Shown: positions 34,577 through 43,613 of the stretch, piece after piece
How positions within the stretch are numbered: position 1 is the stretch's first letter
Layout: each line of letters begins with the position of its first letter
Assembly: GCF_019599465.1 (NCBI RefSeq)
Contig: NZ_RKLR01000008.1
Span: 122,169-186,168, forward strand
DNA: 64,000 nt
Origin: Haloarcula rubra
GTDB lineage: Archaea > Halobacteriota > Halobacteria > Halobacteriales > Haloarculaceae
Direction: 5' to 3'
Notes under the pieces: model-generated
The model's input: only the letters and a program-made list of their open reading frames with translations
What the model was told of the DNA's origin: nothing
The model's database searches: none
Program-made: the position numbers and the translations under genes

Positions 34577-35806
34577 ATGGAGGTCCGCCGGACCGTCCCC
34601 GTCAAACTCGACGTGGAGAGTGCCGACGCGAACCTCCTCCACGAAACGATACGGCAGTTCCTCAACGCTGCTGACTACGTCGTGGACGTAGCCCAGGACG
34701 GTGAATGGGTCGAGACGCGCAAGTCTGTCCTCCACGACGAGACCTACTCTGCCATCCGCGACCGAACCGACCTCCACAGCAACCACGTCCAATCGGCACG
34801 AGACCGCGCTGTGGACGCGCTCAAGAGCGTCGTGGCGAAGTGGAAGCGGGGAGAGTACGCCTCGCTCCCGGCGTTCACCACGCCGTTCTGTGAGTACAAC
34901 CAGCGCAACGCGACGTTCTACGACGACCACGCCACGCTCTCGACTGTCGATGGGCGCGTCACCGTCGAGTACGTCTTCCCCGACGAGAACCGCGACACGC
35001 CCCACTCGCAGTACCTCCTGAACGACGACTACGAGACGACCGGTGCCACCCTCCACGAACGCGAGGGTGAGTTCTACCTCCACATCCGAACAAAGGCGGA
35101 TGTGGACGTCCCCGACCGCCCCGAGAACGGAACGGTTCTCGGTGTCGACCTCGGGGTCGAGAATATCGCCGTCACGTCGACGGGGACGTTCTGGAGTGCG
35201 GACGAGTTCACCCACTGGCACCGCGAGTACGAGAAGCGTCGTGGGTCGCTCGCGCAGTGTGGAACGCGGTGGGCGAACGAGAATATCCAGTCGGTCGGTC
35301 GGACGGAGACCGGCCGGTTCGAGCAGCTGCTCCACCGTGTTGCCAACGAGGTAGTCGTAGAGGCCGTCGAGACGGGTTGTTCGTACATCGCCTTCGAACA
35401 GCTTACGAACATCCGCAAGCGGCTGCCACACGCGAACTGGCACCACCTCTGGGCGTTCCGACGGCTCACGGGCTACGTCAAGTACAAGGCCGAAGTTCGC
35501 GGTATCACCGTCCGGTTCGTGAATCCACAGTACACGAGCCAGCGGTGTTCGACATGCGGGTTCACGCACGAGGACAACCGGCAGACGCAGGAGTCGTTCT
35601 GCTGTCAGGACTGTGGGTACGAGAACCACGCAGACTACAACGCGGCGAAGAACATCGGTCTGAAGCTCCTTCGGAGCCAAACTGGAACCGAGGGAGGCGC
35701 ACCCGTAGGCGTGCGCTTGAACAGCGGGATGCTGAACACGAACGGGGTTGTTCCCGTACCGGGTTCGGTTAGAGTGGGAGTCCATGCTGAATGCCACGGC
35801 CTTTAG
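34577..35806 (+). CDS. tnpB: TnpB (IS1341-type RNA-guided nuclease) of a TnpB-only element
   Basis: 409 residues. The split RuvC nuclease is complete: Asp191 (LGVDLGVEN), Glu274 (IAFEQL) and Asp353 ([11 protein letters not shown]). A zinc finger lies between the last two (Cys324, Cys327, Cys343, Cys346). There is no TnpA beside it. The stop codon lies in a short hairpin (GCCACGGCC-TTTA-GGTCCTGGT), as expected if the 3' end of the gene also forms the guide-RNA scaffold and the transposon right end. The element probably runs from about 34440 to 35840. TnpB makes RNA-guided cuts that help retain the element. Confidence 0.9.
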   Translation: MEVRRTVPVKLDVESADANLLHETIRQFLNAADYVVDVAQDGEWVETRKSVLHDETYSAIRDRTDLHSNHVQSARDRAVDALKSVVAKWKRGEYASLPAFTTPFCEYNQRNATFYDDHATLSTVDGRVTVEYVFPDENRDTPHSQYLLNDDYETTGATLHEREGEFYLHIRTKADVDVPDRPENGTVLGVDLGVENIAVTSTGTFWSADEFTHWHREYEKRRGSLAQCGTRWANENIQSVGRTETGRFEQLLHRVANEVVVEAVETGCSYIAFEQLTNIRKRLPHANWHHLWAFRRLTGYVKYKAEVRGITVRFVNPQYTSQRCSTCGFTHEDNRQTQESFCCQDCGYENHADYNAAKNIGLKLLRSQTGTEGGAPVGVRLNSGMLNTNGVVPVPGSVRVGVHAECHGL

Positions 35807-35956
35807 GTCCTGGTAGCTTACTAGCCCTTTCGGACCACTACCTGCGCACAGCGCCGTCGTTGTTTGCCCGAACGCCGAATTTGGTATAATTAAGGGGCAT
35901 CCAACATTCAAAAGACATCCTCCACCCATCACCGTGAACTGAGTGTAGATCTCACA

Positions 35957-36706
35957 TTAGCCCAGGGTTTGCCGATGCTTCACGACCCGTTTTGCGAACG
36001 CACCCCATTGTAGTGCAAGGACAATGACCACGAGACCCACGAAGTAGAAGCGGAACCAGTTTGGGTCTGACGGGGGTGGGTTCTGGAAGACGAGGTTACG
36101 GAGGCTGAGCTCATAGTGGAGGAAAATAAAATACGCTGCGTGGAGACCGGCGAGATAGAAAATCACATACGCTAATCGCTGGACGTACTTCCATTGCTGA
36201 TACCCTAACGCGTGCATCGCCCGGTCGGACGAGATAGCGGCAAGGACAAGAGCCAGAATGAGGGCAACGGTACCGATGAGGTTGGCAAGCCCAAATCCTG
36301 GGTTCGTCAGGACGAGTTCTTCGATGCCGACTGCAGAGAGATCCTCAAACCCGAGGAAGCGTCTCACGGACCACCGTGCCCATCCATCCCACACGAGGTA
36401 ACCGTGGATGGTGGCTGTGAGCGCGAACCAAATCCCCAACGGACGTCGCCATTTTAACAGGGATGTCGCCTGCCGCCGAAGTTCGACGAGGGGTCCAATC
36501 GCGAGAGCCATCGCAAGCAAAATGAATGATGCGTCCCCCAATGCACGCCAGAACCGCATATCGGACGACCACTCGCTGTGGCCAAGCAGAGCGAAATATA
36601 TAAGAAAAATAGTAATTATAGCGACACCAAGGTGTTGATATATGACTTGGGTGCGTGAGGCTGATACTGTCCGACTCTCGTCTGCTTGTGCTGCTTCTGT
36701 ACCCAT
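35957..36706 (-). CDS. Ferric reductase-like / MsrQ-like heme membrane protein
   Basis: 249 residues with about six membrane helices. His residues in helices (TIHGYLVW, ALGYQQWKYVQRLAYVIFYL then AGLHAAYF) fit the bis-heme coordination of the ferric-reductase transmembrane domain family, which includes MsrQ. Spacing resembles MsrQ more than NADPH oxidases because no FAD/NAD domain follows. It may move electrons across the membrane to an outer oxidoreductase, but no MsrP gene is adjacent. Mobile elements flank it on both sides. Confidence 0.75.
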   Translation of the reverse strand: MGTEAAQADESRTVSASRTQVIYQHLGVAIITIFLIYFALLGHSEWSSDMRFWRALGDASFILLAMALAIGPLVELRRQATSLLKWRRPLGIWFALTATIHGYLVWDGWARWSVRRFLGFEDLSAVGIEELVLTNPGFGLANLIGTVALILALVLAAISSDRAMHALGYQQWKYVQRLAYVIFYLAGLHAAYFIFLHYELSLRNLVFQNPPPSDPNWFRFYFVGLVVIVLALQWGAFAKRVVKHRQTLG

Positions 36707-36830
36707 GATCCGGTCGATCCCAATTTATCGATCGGTGAAATAAGCCTTTTGAGAGTGGGTTAATGGCGTGCCGCCGAAGATGGCGTCTGTGAAGCTATAT
36801 GCCGTATAATTGGCCTTGCAAAATGGATTA

Positions 36831-36880
36831 GCTGAAAGTAGGCGCTAAGCCCCCTTCCTCAGCGAGCGCCTACTTTCAGC
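36831..36880. repeat. Perfect 16-bp inverted repeat near the left end of the IS605-type element
   Basis: GCTGAAAGTAGGCGCT and AGCGCCTACTTTCAGC are exact reverse complements separated by 18 bases. The hairpin lies 130 bases before tnpA. Its loop region, GCTAAGCCCCCTTCCTCAGC, recurs with three changes at 38739-38760 on the other side of the element. It may be part of the left end, or the end of an older neighbouring copy. Confidence 0.5.
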
Positions 36881-37009
36881 GAAGGGAAGGCGCGAGCAGG
36901 GAGGGGATACAGCGCCGGACAGTTCTCATACACGATTCGGTGACAGTCCTACAGACCCACGCAGTTGCAATGTTTTTGTAATAGGGTAGCATAGTATTGA
37001 CTGAACCCA

Positions 37010-37414
37010 ATGGAATACGACCTCGATTCGGGAGCGCACTCGACGTTTTCCCTGCACTATCACCTGATACTCACCACGAAGTATCGACGCGGAGTGCTAA
37101 CCGAGGAGCGAACCCAATTCATTCACGGGGTCATCAGCGGGTTCACGGACAACTACGGTGTCGAACTGACGAACCTCGACGGCGAGGACGACCACGTACA
37201 CATCCTGTTCCGAGCGAAGCCAACCACAGACCTCGTGAAGTTCATCAACACGGTCAAGGGCGCGACCGCTCGCCGTATCCGCAACGAGTACGAGGATGAA
37301 CTGAAGACCGAACTGTGGGGCGACTCGTTCTGGAACGACTCCTACTGCCTCATCTCGACGGGGCAGGTGTCGCTGGATGTGCTGAAACAGTACGTCGAGA
37401 ACCAACGAGAGTAA
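37010..37414 (+). CDS. tnpA: TnpA, Y1 HUH transposase of an IS200/IS605-type element
   Basis: 134 residues. The HUH motif is His62-Val-His64 (EDDHVHILF) and the single catalytic tyrosine is Tyr128 (LKQYVENQ). This is the full small single-strand transposase of the IS200/IS605 family, which cuts and joins the lagging strand at hairpin ends. The downstream tnpB starts three bases after the stop. Both genes look intact, so this is the one potentially autonomous element of its kind in the window. Confidence 0.92.
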   Translation: MEYDLDSGAHSTFSLHYHLILTTKYRRGVLTEERTQFIHGVISGFTDNYGVELTNLDGEDDHVHILFRAKPTTDLVKFINTVKGATARRIRNEYEDELKTELWGDSFWNDSYCLISTGQVSLDVLKQYVENQRE

Positions 37415-37417
37415 CAG

Positions 37418-38668
37418 ATGTACTACGCCTACAAGTACCGTCTCAAGCCGTCCGACGCCCACCACGAGGAGTTGGACCGCCACCGAGACATTTGTAGGCA
37501 ACTGTACAACCACACGCTCTACCGCCTCAACGAGCACCAAAACGAACACGGCAAACTGCCGTCCATGACCACCCTGCGGTCGGAGCTCCCCGACCTCAAG
37601 AAGTGGTGGGACGGCCTCTCGGACGTGTACTCGAAGGTTCTCCAAACCGTCGTGGAACGTCTGTTCGACAACCTCAAAGGCCTCTCCAAACTCAAGGAGA
37701 ACGGCTACGGCGTCGGCCAACTCAAGTGGAAGCCACCACGCGAGTTCCGCAGTTTCACCTACAGTCAGTCTGGCTTCAAGCTCGACAAGAAGGGCGGCCA
37801 GACTGTCCTGTCCCTCTCGAAACTCGCGAACATACCGATCCGGCTTCACCGACCCATCCCCAACGACGCCCAACTCAAGCAGGTCACACTCAAAAAGGAG
37901 CCGACGGGCGAGTGGTTCGCCACCTTCGGCATCGAAATGGACAGCGAACCGCCCGAACCACCCGAGAAACCCGAGAAACCCGAGAAGTGCGTCGGAATCG
38001 ACGTAGGGATTCTCAAGTACGCCCACGACACCGACGGCACGGCGGTCAGGTCACTCGACCTCTCCACCGAACGAGAACGTTTGGAGCGTGAGCAACGGAA
38101 GCTCTCGCGGAAGCAACACGGCTCTGCCAACTACGAGAAACAACGGCGTCGGATCGCGGAGTGTCACGCCGACCTCCGACGGAAGCGCCGCGACTTCTTG
38201 CACAAACTCTCGAACTACTACGCGAGAGAGTACGACCTCGTAGCGGTCGAAGACCTGAACGTGACGGGGATGATGGAATCGTCGTCGAACAGCCGCAACA
38301 CCGCCTCTGCCGCGTGGCGAACGTTCCTCTCATTGCTCGAATACAAGTGCGAACGCAACGGAACGCACTTTGTCGCCGTGAACCCCCGAGGAACAACCAC
38401 AGAGTGCGCGTCTTGTAGCGTCTCGACGGAGAAGCCGTTGTGGGTCCGTGAACACGCCTGTCCCGCCTGCGGGCTTGAGGCGGACAGGGACGCCAACGCG
38501 GCGTGGAACATTCTTTCTCGCGGCCTCGAAGCTGTAGGAGTGGGACACTCCGAAGCAACGCCTGTGGAGACTGCGCTCCCTGTGGATTCACCTGTATCTG
38601 CAAAGCGCGTCGTGGAAACAGGAAGCCCTACCCACAAGGAGCGAACGGCGTCAGCCGTGAGCAAGTAG
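37418..38668 (+). CDS. tnpB: TnpB RNA-guided nuclease of the IS605-type element
   Basis: 416 residues. RuvC residues Asp195 (VGIDVGILK), Glu278 (AVEDLNV) and Asp358 (DRDANAAWNI) are present, with a zinc finger at Cys330, Cys333, Cys348 and Cys351. A proline/glutamate repeat (EPPEPPEKPEKPEK, 177-190) forms a linker. The end, with HKERTASAVSK, overlaps a small hairpin (ACGGC-GTCA-GCCGT), expected for guide-RNA overlap. It is encoded with tnpA as a two-gene operon. The right end of the element probably lies between 38690 and 38800. Confidence 0.92.
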   Translation: MYYAYKYRLKPSDAHHEELDRHRDICRQLYNHTLYRLNEHQNEHGKLPSMTTLRSELPDLKKWWDGLSDVYSKVLQTVVERLFDNLKGLSKLKENGYGVGQLKWKPPREFRSFTYSQSGFKLDKKGGQTVLSLSKLANIPIRLHRPIPNDAQLKQVTLKKEPTGEWFATFGIEMDSEPPEPPEKPEKPEKCVGIDVGILKYAHDTDGTAVRSLDLSTERERLEREQRKLSRKQHGSANYEKQRRRIAECHADLRRKRRDFLHKLSNYYAREYDLVAVEDLNVTGMMESSSNSRNTASAAWRTFLSLLEYKCERNGTHFVAVNPRGTTTECASCSVSTEKPLWVREHACPACGLEADRDANAAWNILSRGLEAVGVGHSEATPVETALPVDSPVSAKRVVETGSPTHKERTASAVSK

Positions 38669-38798
38669 AGTAGGGTAGTTCACTAATCGTATCTACTAAA
38701 GTGGGGGCTCAATTTGATATCGCAATGGCGGTGAAGATGCTAAGCCTCCATCCTCAACGATCGACCGTAGGGAGTGAGTAGGGCGCGGGAGTTCACTG

Positions 38799-39175
38799 CT
38801 ATACCTGCTTACTCGCTAGCAGCGAACGATCTCCAGGTCCGCCGGTCCAGTAGAGGCGGACCACTTGTTGGCGGTCTCCTCTAACGACGCCGGAATCACC
38901 CTGCCTGATGAGTCCGGACCACGTTACACGTCGTTCGATTCCATCCACCGTTACAATGAGTTCCGACGCGGAGACTGGCTCACCACCGTCGTGTGTAATC
39001 TGAACGTGTGTGGCGTTCATACGGTTGAGCGTCCAGTTAATTTCGGGCTCGTCTGCAGATTGTTGTGATGGCGGTTCATCGCAGCAAAAATGAGGATTCC
39101 GATGCCTAGGAGGATGAAGACGACGAGGACGATTCCGATGAGATCCAGTATTCTCTCGCCATCGTCGATCATCAT
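38799..39175 (-). pseudogene. Archaeal type IV pilin-like gene with a one-base frameshift
   Basis: From the ATG at 39175 the frame reads MMIDDGERILDLIGIVLVVF and continues to LIFAAM, a typical hydrophobic pilin N-terminus. The downstream frame reads DEPEINWTLNRMNATHVQIT, then HDGGEPVSASELIVTVDG and ends SLLASKQV, the usual beta-rich body of archaeal pilin-like proteins. The two frames join if one T is added to the run of five Ts near 39090. Either the gene is broken or the run was mis-sequenced. The IS605-type element ends directly downstream. Confidence 0.65.
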
Positions 39176-39272
39176 TGCCCCCAATTGATCGAAATCGCCA
39201 TCGTATGCTTCTCCCCTGCCTACCGGGGAATATCACGAGAACGTTTGTGTTTTCGGGGCCTAACGATATCCA

Positions 39273-39878
39273 TTATTGTGAGAGAGTGCCGCCACAGCGG
39301 CACCGCCCGCTGTCGAGCAGTTCTCGAAGCCTGTACGAATCACCACAGTTCTCACAGGTCACACGCACCGACATGACGAGATCCAGTTTTCCGGTCTTGA
39401 GTTTCTCGCCTCTCCGGAGCTGTTCGAGCGTCTCGGCGATGACCGCCTCACTCCGTGATTGCAGCCGGCGAATGCGGGTGTCAGCATCCGACGCGTCGAG
39501 TGTCTTTCGCGCCCCAGTATCGACGTCAAGTGCCTCTCGAAGATGCTTTCGAACGGTTTGGTACGTTACGAAATCACTCTCCAGCTTGTCGACGTCGATA
39601 CCGGCGTGTTCGAGTCGGCTCCTGATTTCAGCGCGTTTTCCTTCGCTCACGTCGTCTCCTGTCAGTATGCGATAGACACTTTCGACGCCGTCGAGGAGAA
39701 CGATATCTGTGTCCTCTAATACACGGTCTAACATCCGCATGTTCACATATGCTTCGAGGTCACGAAGACTGGCCCCTCGCTCTTGATGCCGGTGGTAGAG
39801 TTCCTCGTTCAAATCGGTGAGCCCGTACTCCTCGGCTTTTCGGTCGACCTTGCAGCCACAGTCGTTGAAGCGTTGCAT
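39273..39878 (-). CDS. RdfA-family protein (rod-determining factor family), copy 1
   Basis: 201 residues. The family pattern is clear: N-terminal CGCKV, LNEELYHRHQERGASLRDLE, the LTGDDVSEGKRAEIRSRLEH segment, and GIDVDKLESDFVTYQTVRKH, then a coiled helix (RLQSRSEAVIAETLEQLRRG). The C-terminus adds a zinc ribbon (CENC ... CRCG). RdfA was described in Haloferax as needed for rod shape, but haloarchaea carry many paralogues often beside SMC-related genes, so a role in cell shape for this copy is not assured. A second copy is at 45663. Confidence 0.85.
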   Translation of the reverse strand: MQRFNDCGCKVDRKAEEYGLTDLNEELYHRHQERGASLRDLEAYVNMRMLDRVLEDTDIVLLDGVESVYRILTGDDVSEGKRAEIRSRLEHAGIDVDKLESDFVTYQTVRKHLREALDVDTGARKTLDASDADTRIRRLQSRSEAVIAETLEQLRRGEKLKTGKLDLVMSVRVTCENCGDSYRLRELLDSGRCRCGGTLSQ

Positions 39879-40130
39879 TCCTTCTTACAGAGACCCGGAC
39901 TCGTCGTCGCCGGGAAGACTCGTTCTGAGTTGATCGACCGGCCATTTTGGATGACTCATTATATCGGTGCTGTAGTCTCCGAGAAAGCAAAAATGGTGGG
40001 ATTGATCGATACAGCCATACGACGAACATGTACCCAGGGGATGTATATTTCATATATAATTTCTAATATTATTGGTTCCTGAGCAGGGAGCACCAATACA
40101 CATATGCGGTTACATAACCGTTCACCACGT

Positions 40131-40439
40131 ATGAGCGTCGATCCATCCCCCGCGGTCGTGCTCGCCCTCGGCGGCCTTGTGGGTGTCGTGGCCATCGGAT
40201 TATCTGTCCTTGCGTATCACGAGTTCAGAGACTCAAATTACCGCCGGATGTTGCTTCCAGTACTAGCGGCCACAGTGGTTTTTACAGTCTCTCATGGGTT
40301 GCTGTATTTCTGGCCCCAACACCCGCCGATTGTCAACGCACTTGAACCGCTTTCGTACACCGTGTTAGCACTCGGTGTCTTTCGGCTCGTCGCCCTCCAT
40401 CCCGACATAGCCGTGGTTGTACGTGGTGATCGCAGATGA
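40131..40439 (+). CDS. Small three-helix membrane protein A of a tandem pair
   Basis: 102 residues from the ATG at 40131 (MSVDPSPAVVLALGG); an ATG 27 bases upstream is less likely. Three hydrophobic segments (about 6-26, 39-57 and 64-86), with GLLYFWPQHP between the second and third. Its stop overlaps the start of the next gene by four bases. The two proteins share size, topology and the Tyr-[Phe/Tyr]-Trp-Pro motif, so they look like a diverged tandem duplication acting together. The function is unknown. The 250-base gap to RdfA is AT-rich with a divergent promoter. Confidence 0.65.
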   Translation: MSVDPSPAVVLALGGLVGVVAIGLSVLAYHEFRDSNYRRMLLPVLAATVVFTVSHGLLYFWPQHPPIVNALEPLSYTVLALGVFRLVALHPDIAVVVRGDRR

Positions 40440-40732
40440 TCGTGGACATGTTTGAGCTGTATGAGGGGCTGGTCGGCCTCGGCATACTGGCGGGAATCGC
40501 CTTCGTCCTGCATTCGGATCGCTTCCTCGTGATTCATCGTGAATTCCTCCTGCTGATCGCTGCCGGGACCGTATTGTCGATCACGGCACAGATGGCGTTC
40601 TTATACTACTGGCCGAGCGGACTTCAGCTGGCACATCTCCTGTTCATCCTTTCGATAGCAGCTGGGTTGTATTCGCTGGTTGCAGCCCGGCATGAGACGT
40701 TGCCGTCCATCAACCGTCTCTCCGGCCCGTGA
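40436..40732 (+). CDS. Small three-helix membrane protein B of a tandem pair
   Basis: 98 residues, translationally coupled to the preceding gene (ATGA overlap). Segments at about 9-25, 34-53 and 60-81 are hydrophobic, with AFLYYWPSGLQ between the second and third. The shared YWP motif and topology indicate common origin with protein A. Probably they form a heteromeric membrane complex, which is inference. No catalytic or cofactor motif is visible. Confidence 0.65.
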   Translation: MIVDMFELYEGLVGLGILAGIAFVLHSDRFLVIHREFLLLIAAGTVLSITAQMAFLYYWPSGLQLAHLLFILSIAAGLYSLVAARHETLPSINRLSGP

Positions 40733-40788
40733 GTTGAGAAAACCAATCATATCGCTCGTCCAATAACTCGTCCCGCGTCTGTTGTTGA

Positions 40789-41553
40789 CTAGGCCAACAG
40801 TTCGGGGACGATAGCGACCAGAAGGTTACCCGCGACTCCCAAGACCAGTACCGATGCGACGACCTGCGAAATTGCATGAAAATGCTGTCCACGGGCTGCG
40901 GAGACACGAAACAGAGTACCCGCCCCACCGCCGATGAGAGCCATTGTGGCAACAATCATAACACCATATACCACTACGACTCCGGGCAGAAGGGCCACAT
41001 CGGTCTCCGCCAGCGCGACCGAGATGAACGCGAGCATCGATACCGGCGGCGAGAGTGTGAACAACGCACCGACGAAGCCGATCTTGAGATACCCGATGAT
41101 CCCGTGGCTATGCGTGTGTTCGCCGTGGTCGTCGACAGAGTCCCCGTTGGGGTCTGTTCTGGAACGAATCGATGGTGGCAAATGCAGATGGTAGTGCGCG
41201 TGTGGGCCTTCACCGTGGTCATGAGTATGCCGGTGGATGAGTTTTCGAGTGCCGGTGATCCCGAGGTAAAGCCCTAGAACCCCCAACGAAATGCCGACGA
41301 ACACCATTCCAGCCTGTTCGAACACTGGAGGAAAGGTTGCCGTCTCAAGCAGGACGTACGCGATCGCGATCCAAACGACAACGATCGCAACGTGGCCGAC
41401 AGCAAAACACCCGCCGACGAGGGCTGAGAGTCTCGGATCACCCCGTTCGTGAGTCAATGCTGTGATACCAGCGACGTGGTCGGGTTCGATCCCATGCGTG
41501 ATTCCGAGAGTACCGGCTGTAAGTAATAGTCCCGCTCCGGTTGTGAACTCCAT
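40789..41553 (-). CDS. NicO/NiCoT-type nickel-cobalt transporter
   Basis: 254 residues with six or seven membrane helices. The metal signature of the family, HGIEPDHVAGI with His20, Asp25 and His26, is in the first helix. A cytoplasmic or loop region around 107-150 is very His-rich (HRHTHDHGEGPHAHYHLHLP, then HGEHTHSHG), which suits a Ni2+/Co2+ transporter or exporter of the RcnA/NicO type. Direction of transport cannot be read. No urease, hydrogenase or cobalamin gene is nearby. Confidence 0.85.
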   Translation of the reverse strand: MEFTTGAGLLLTAGTLGITHGIEPDHVAGITALTHERGDPRLSALVGGCFAVGHVAIVVVWIAIAYVLLETATFPPVFEQAGMVFVGISLGVLGLYLGITGTRKLIHRHTHDHGEGPHAHYHLHLPPSIRSRTDPNGDSVDDHGEHTHSHGIIGYLKIGFVGALFTLSPPVSMLAFISVALAETDVALLPGVVVVYGVMIVATMALIGGGAGTLFRVSAARGQHFHAISQVVASVLVLGVAGNLLVAIVPELLA

Positions 41554-41612
41554 CGTCGCGGTGATAACAATATGGAGTTATAAAACCACTCCGTCGGCCC
41601 ACGAAACCGGCG

Positions 41613-42542
41613 TTAATTTAAGGCTCGGCGAATGTCGTATTCGTTCCCAGTCGCGATATACGCGACATCCTCGATGACCTCGAACAACTCAGGATTGACG
41701 CGGAGTAGCGCCCAGACTAATCCGACGAGCACGACGACGGAGAGGCTCTGCGAGATGATGCGATCCGAGACGAAATAGGAGACCAGGTACGGATCTGAGG
41801 CTCCGAACAGGAAGAGGATTTCCTGAACGTAGAACTGGAACCACTGCTTGCCGAACGCTACAGCGATAAACGCAACACGAAGGATATTTGCGAGATAAAT
41901 CACGGGGATCGCGATCGTAACAGCCTGGAGTTTGCGTGACAGAGATGCCTCCGTCGACGTGATAAGTCCCGAAACGACGGACATGCTTCCGATTCCCGTA
42001 CACGCGAGAATGACACTCACTTCGATACGGTGGCTATTCGGAAGGACAAACTGGAAGGTATTCTGATACCCGAGATCCCCTGCAACAATAGCTGGTGAGT
42101 ATCCAAGCACCGCGAGAAGCCACTCGGCATTGTTCGTGGTCGTCTCGATCAGCCACTCCTGTAGAGGCGCAAGTGTGAGGAACGGTACATAGATGAGTCC
42201 CATGAGAGCAATCGACCGAGTAAGCGTGGAGAGATCCCGCTTTTCAGTCCAGACGAGATACGCGGTATACAGGCTTGCGGGAACGGCGGCGGCGCTCAGA
42301 AAGCCTTCAATGTAGCTTTTCTGCACGAAGGCGAAGTGGGGAACGAGCAGCAGCCAGAAGATCGCAAAGAGAATCCACGCACCAGTTGCTGCATATCGAG
42401 GCGAGAAGACCGGCACACCCTTTCCGTAGAGTGAACGCTTGCGAACGAGTGTAGCAATGACGAAAACTGCAATAACGACCCACGCAAACGGATCCGTAAC
42501 CTCTGGAACACCCGGGATAACACCGCCTAAATGGCCTGGCAT
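41613..42542 (-). CDS. artA: Archaeosortase A
   Basis: 309 residues from the ATG at 42542. A TATA box (TTATAT) about 33 bases before this start indicates a leaderless transcript, so I prefer it to a start 48 bases upstream. It has about eight membrane helices. Catalytic residues are Cys181 (ILACTGIGSM), Arg222 (NILRVAFI) and Arg261 (VSDRIIS); their spacing equals that of Cys173, Arg214 and Arg253 in Haloferax ArtA. ArtA processes C-terminal PGF-CTERM tripartite signals and attaches lipid to surface proteins such as the S-layer glycoprotein. No PGF-CTERM substrate was seen in this window, so it acts on proteins encoded elsewhere. Confidence 0.92.
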   Translation of the reverse strand: MPGHLGGVIPGVPEVTDPFAWVVIAVFVIATLVRKRSLYGKGVPVFSPRYAATGAWILFAIFWLLLVPHFAFVQKSYIEGFLSAAAVPASLYTAYLVWTEKRDLSTLTRSIALMGLIYVPFLTLAPLQEWLIETTTNNAEWLLAVLGYSPAIVAGDLGYQNTFQFVLPNSHRIEVSVILACTGIGSMSVVSGLITSTEASLSRKLQAVTIAIPVIYLANILRVAFIAVAFGKQWFQFYVQEILFLFGASDPYLVSYFVSDRIISQSLSVVVLVGLVWALLRVNPELFEVIEDVAYIATGNEYDIRRALN

Positions 42543-42772
42543 AGCTGACGGTTTGTGATTTTTTCGAGTGGCATATAACCTTTCCGTCAACGAAATCTTC
42601 GGTGTCAGGAACCGCTTCAGAACTCTGGTGGATCAGCCCCATCGAACAATAATCCCGCTTAACGAGGGGCCTGATTGAGACTCAGAGACGACACACTAGT
42701 GAAGTCTCACAATTCTCGTGGTCGTTTATCGGGTGTATAAGCAAGTAAGCAGCTGTGCTAAGCTGGATTGCT

Positions 42773-43396
42773 ATGGCATCGCACTCACGGCGTCAGTTCC
42801 TACTGGCGTCCAGCAGCGGAGTTCTCGCCACGCTCGCTGGCTGTTCCGCGTTGGGAAGTCAAAACGACGATACAACAACGCCTACAGCGACCGACAAAGA
42901 AATTACGACCACCACGACGACTAATGGGGGGACTACAACCACCACGTCGTCGACTCAGAAGACGACAACCGCCACGCCCGAGGAACCGATGGGCTCGCCC
43001 GGGGGTCAATCTGGAGAGCACTGGCATGGCCAGCTCTTCTTCGAGGTTAACGGCGAGCGGATTAACTTCGAGCAGTCCAAGTACGAAGAACTCGACGAGA
43101 AGTTCCACTTCGCGTCGGATGGGGATCAGTACAAGTGGCATAACGAGCAAGATACCGTCACGCTGCAGTATGCACTCAACACCCTGCCAGACATTGAATA
43201 CCAACACGAGGGGCAGGCCCACATCATCACCTTCAGAGGTACGACCTACCAATCGAGCGACTCAGACACGTCAATCACCACCATGCGTGGAGAGACGAGC
43301 ATCGACCCGTGGATATACACGCTTCGTGACGGTGACGTCATCACCGTACGCATAGACACCGACGCCACAACGAAAAATGAAACAAGTACAATGTGA
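42773..43396 (+). CDS. Tat lipoprotein with one His-rich HWHG domain
   Basis: 207 residues from the ATG at 42773. Tat motif SRRQFLL, lipobox Cys24, then a Thr-rich spacer (32-70, probably O-glycosylated). One domain occupies about 83-203: HWHGQLFFEVNGERINFEQ, FHF (111-113), KWH (121-123), YALNTLPDIEY, FRGTTYQ and a final LRDGDVITVRIDTD. These landmarks match copy 1 of the protein at 26105-27148 and the outer domain at 59320-59895. Clustered His and Trp suggest metal binding outside the membrane. The promoter resembles that of the double-domain lipoprotein. Confidence 0.7.
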   Translation: MASHSRRQFLLASSSGVLATLAGCSALGSQNDDTTTPTATDKEITTTTTTNGGTTTTTSSTQKTTTATPEEPMGSPGGQSGEHWHGQLFFEVNGERINFEQSKYEELDEKFHFASDGDQYKWHNEQDTVTLQYALNTLPDIEYQHEGQAHIITFRGTTYQSSDSDTSITTMRGETSIDPWIYTLRDGDVITVRIDTDATTKNETSTM

Positions 43397-43613
43397 TGGC
43401 CGACTTGCCTCGGGCTTTCTGTAGGGTAGCCCTGGTTGTGACACCAGCTGGAGTCAGGGGAGGCATCCGAATACCGAGATTATCAGCCATAGGAGCCCCT
43501 ACACGGGAATCTTTGTGAGATGAATCGTCCTGGCCAGCAAAGGAATTTCGATAAGAAGACCTCGGAAAGACGGAGAACCGACAAAGAAGTCATACGGGGG
43601 ATAAATAACTGCC

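Noticed and set aside
34436..35932. A 498-codon minus-strand frame opposite the TnpB gene
   Set aside because: It mirrors the tnpB coding sequence. The plus-strand product has complete RuvC and zinc-finger motifs, so the long antisense frame is a GC-codon artefact.
37097..38026. A 309-codon minus-strand frame across tnpA and tnpB
   Set aside because: It crosses two intact transposase genes antisense and has a low-complexity Val/Leu/Glu composition typical of shadows in high-GC genomes.
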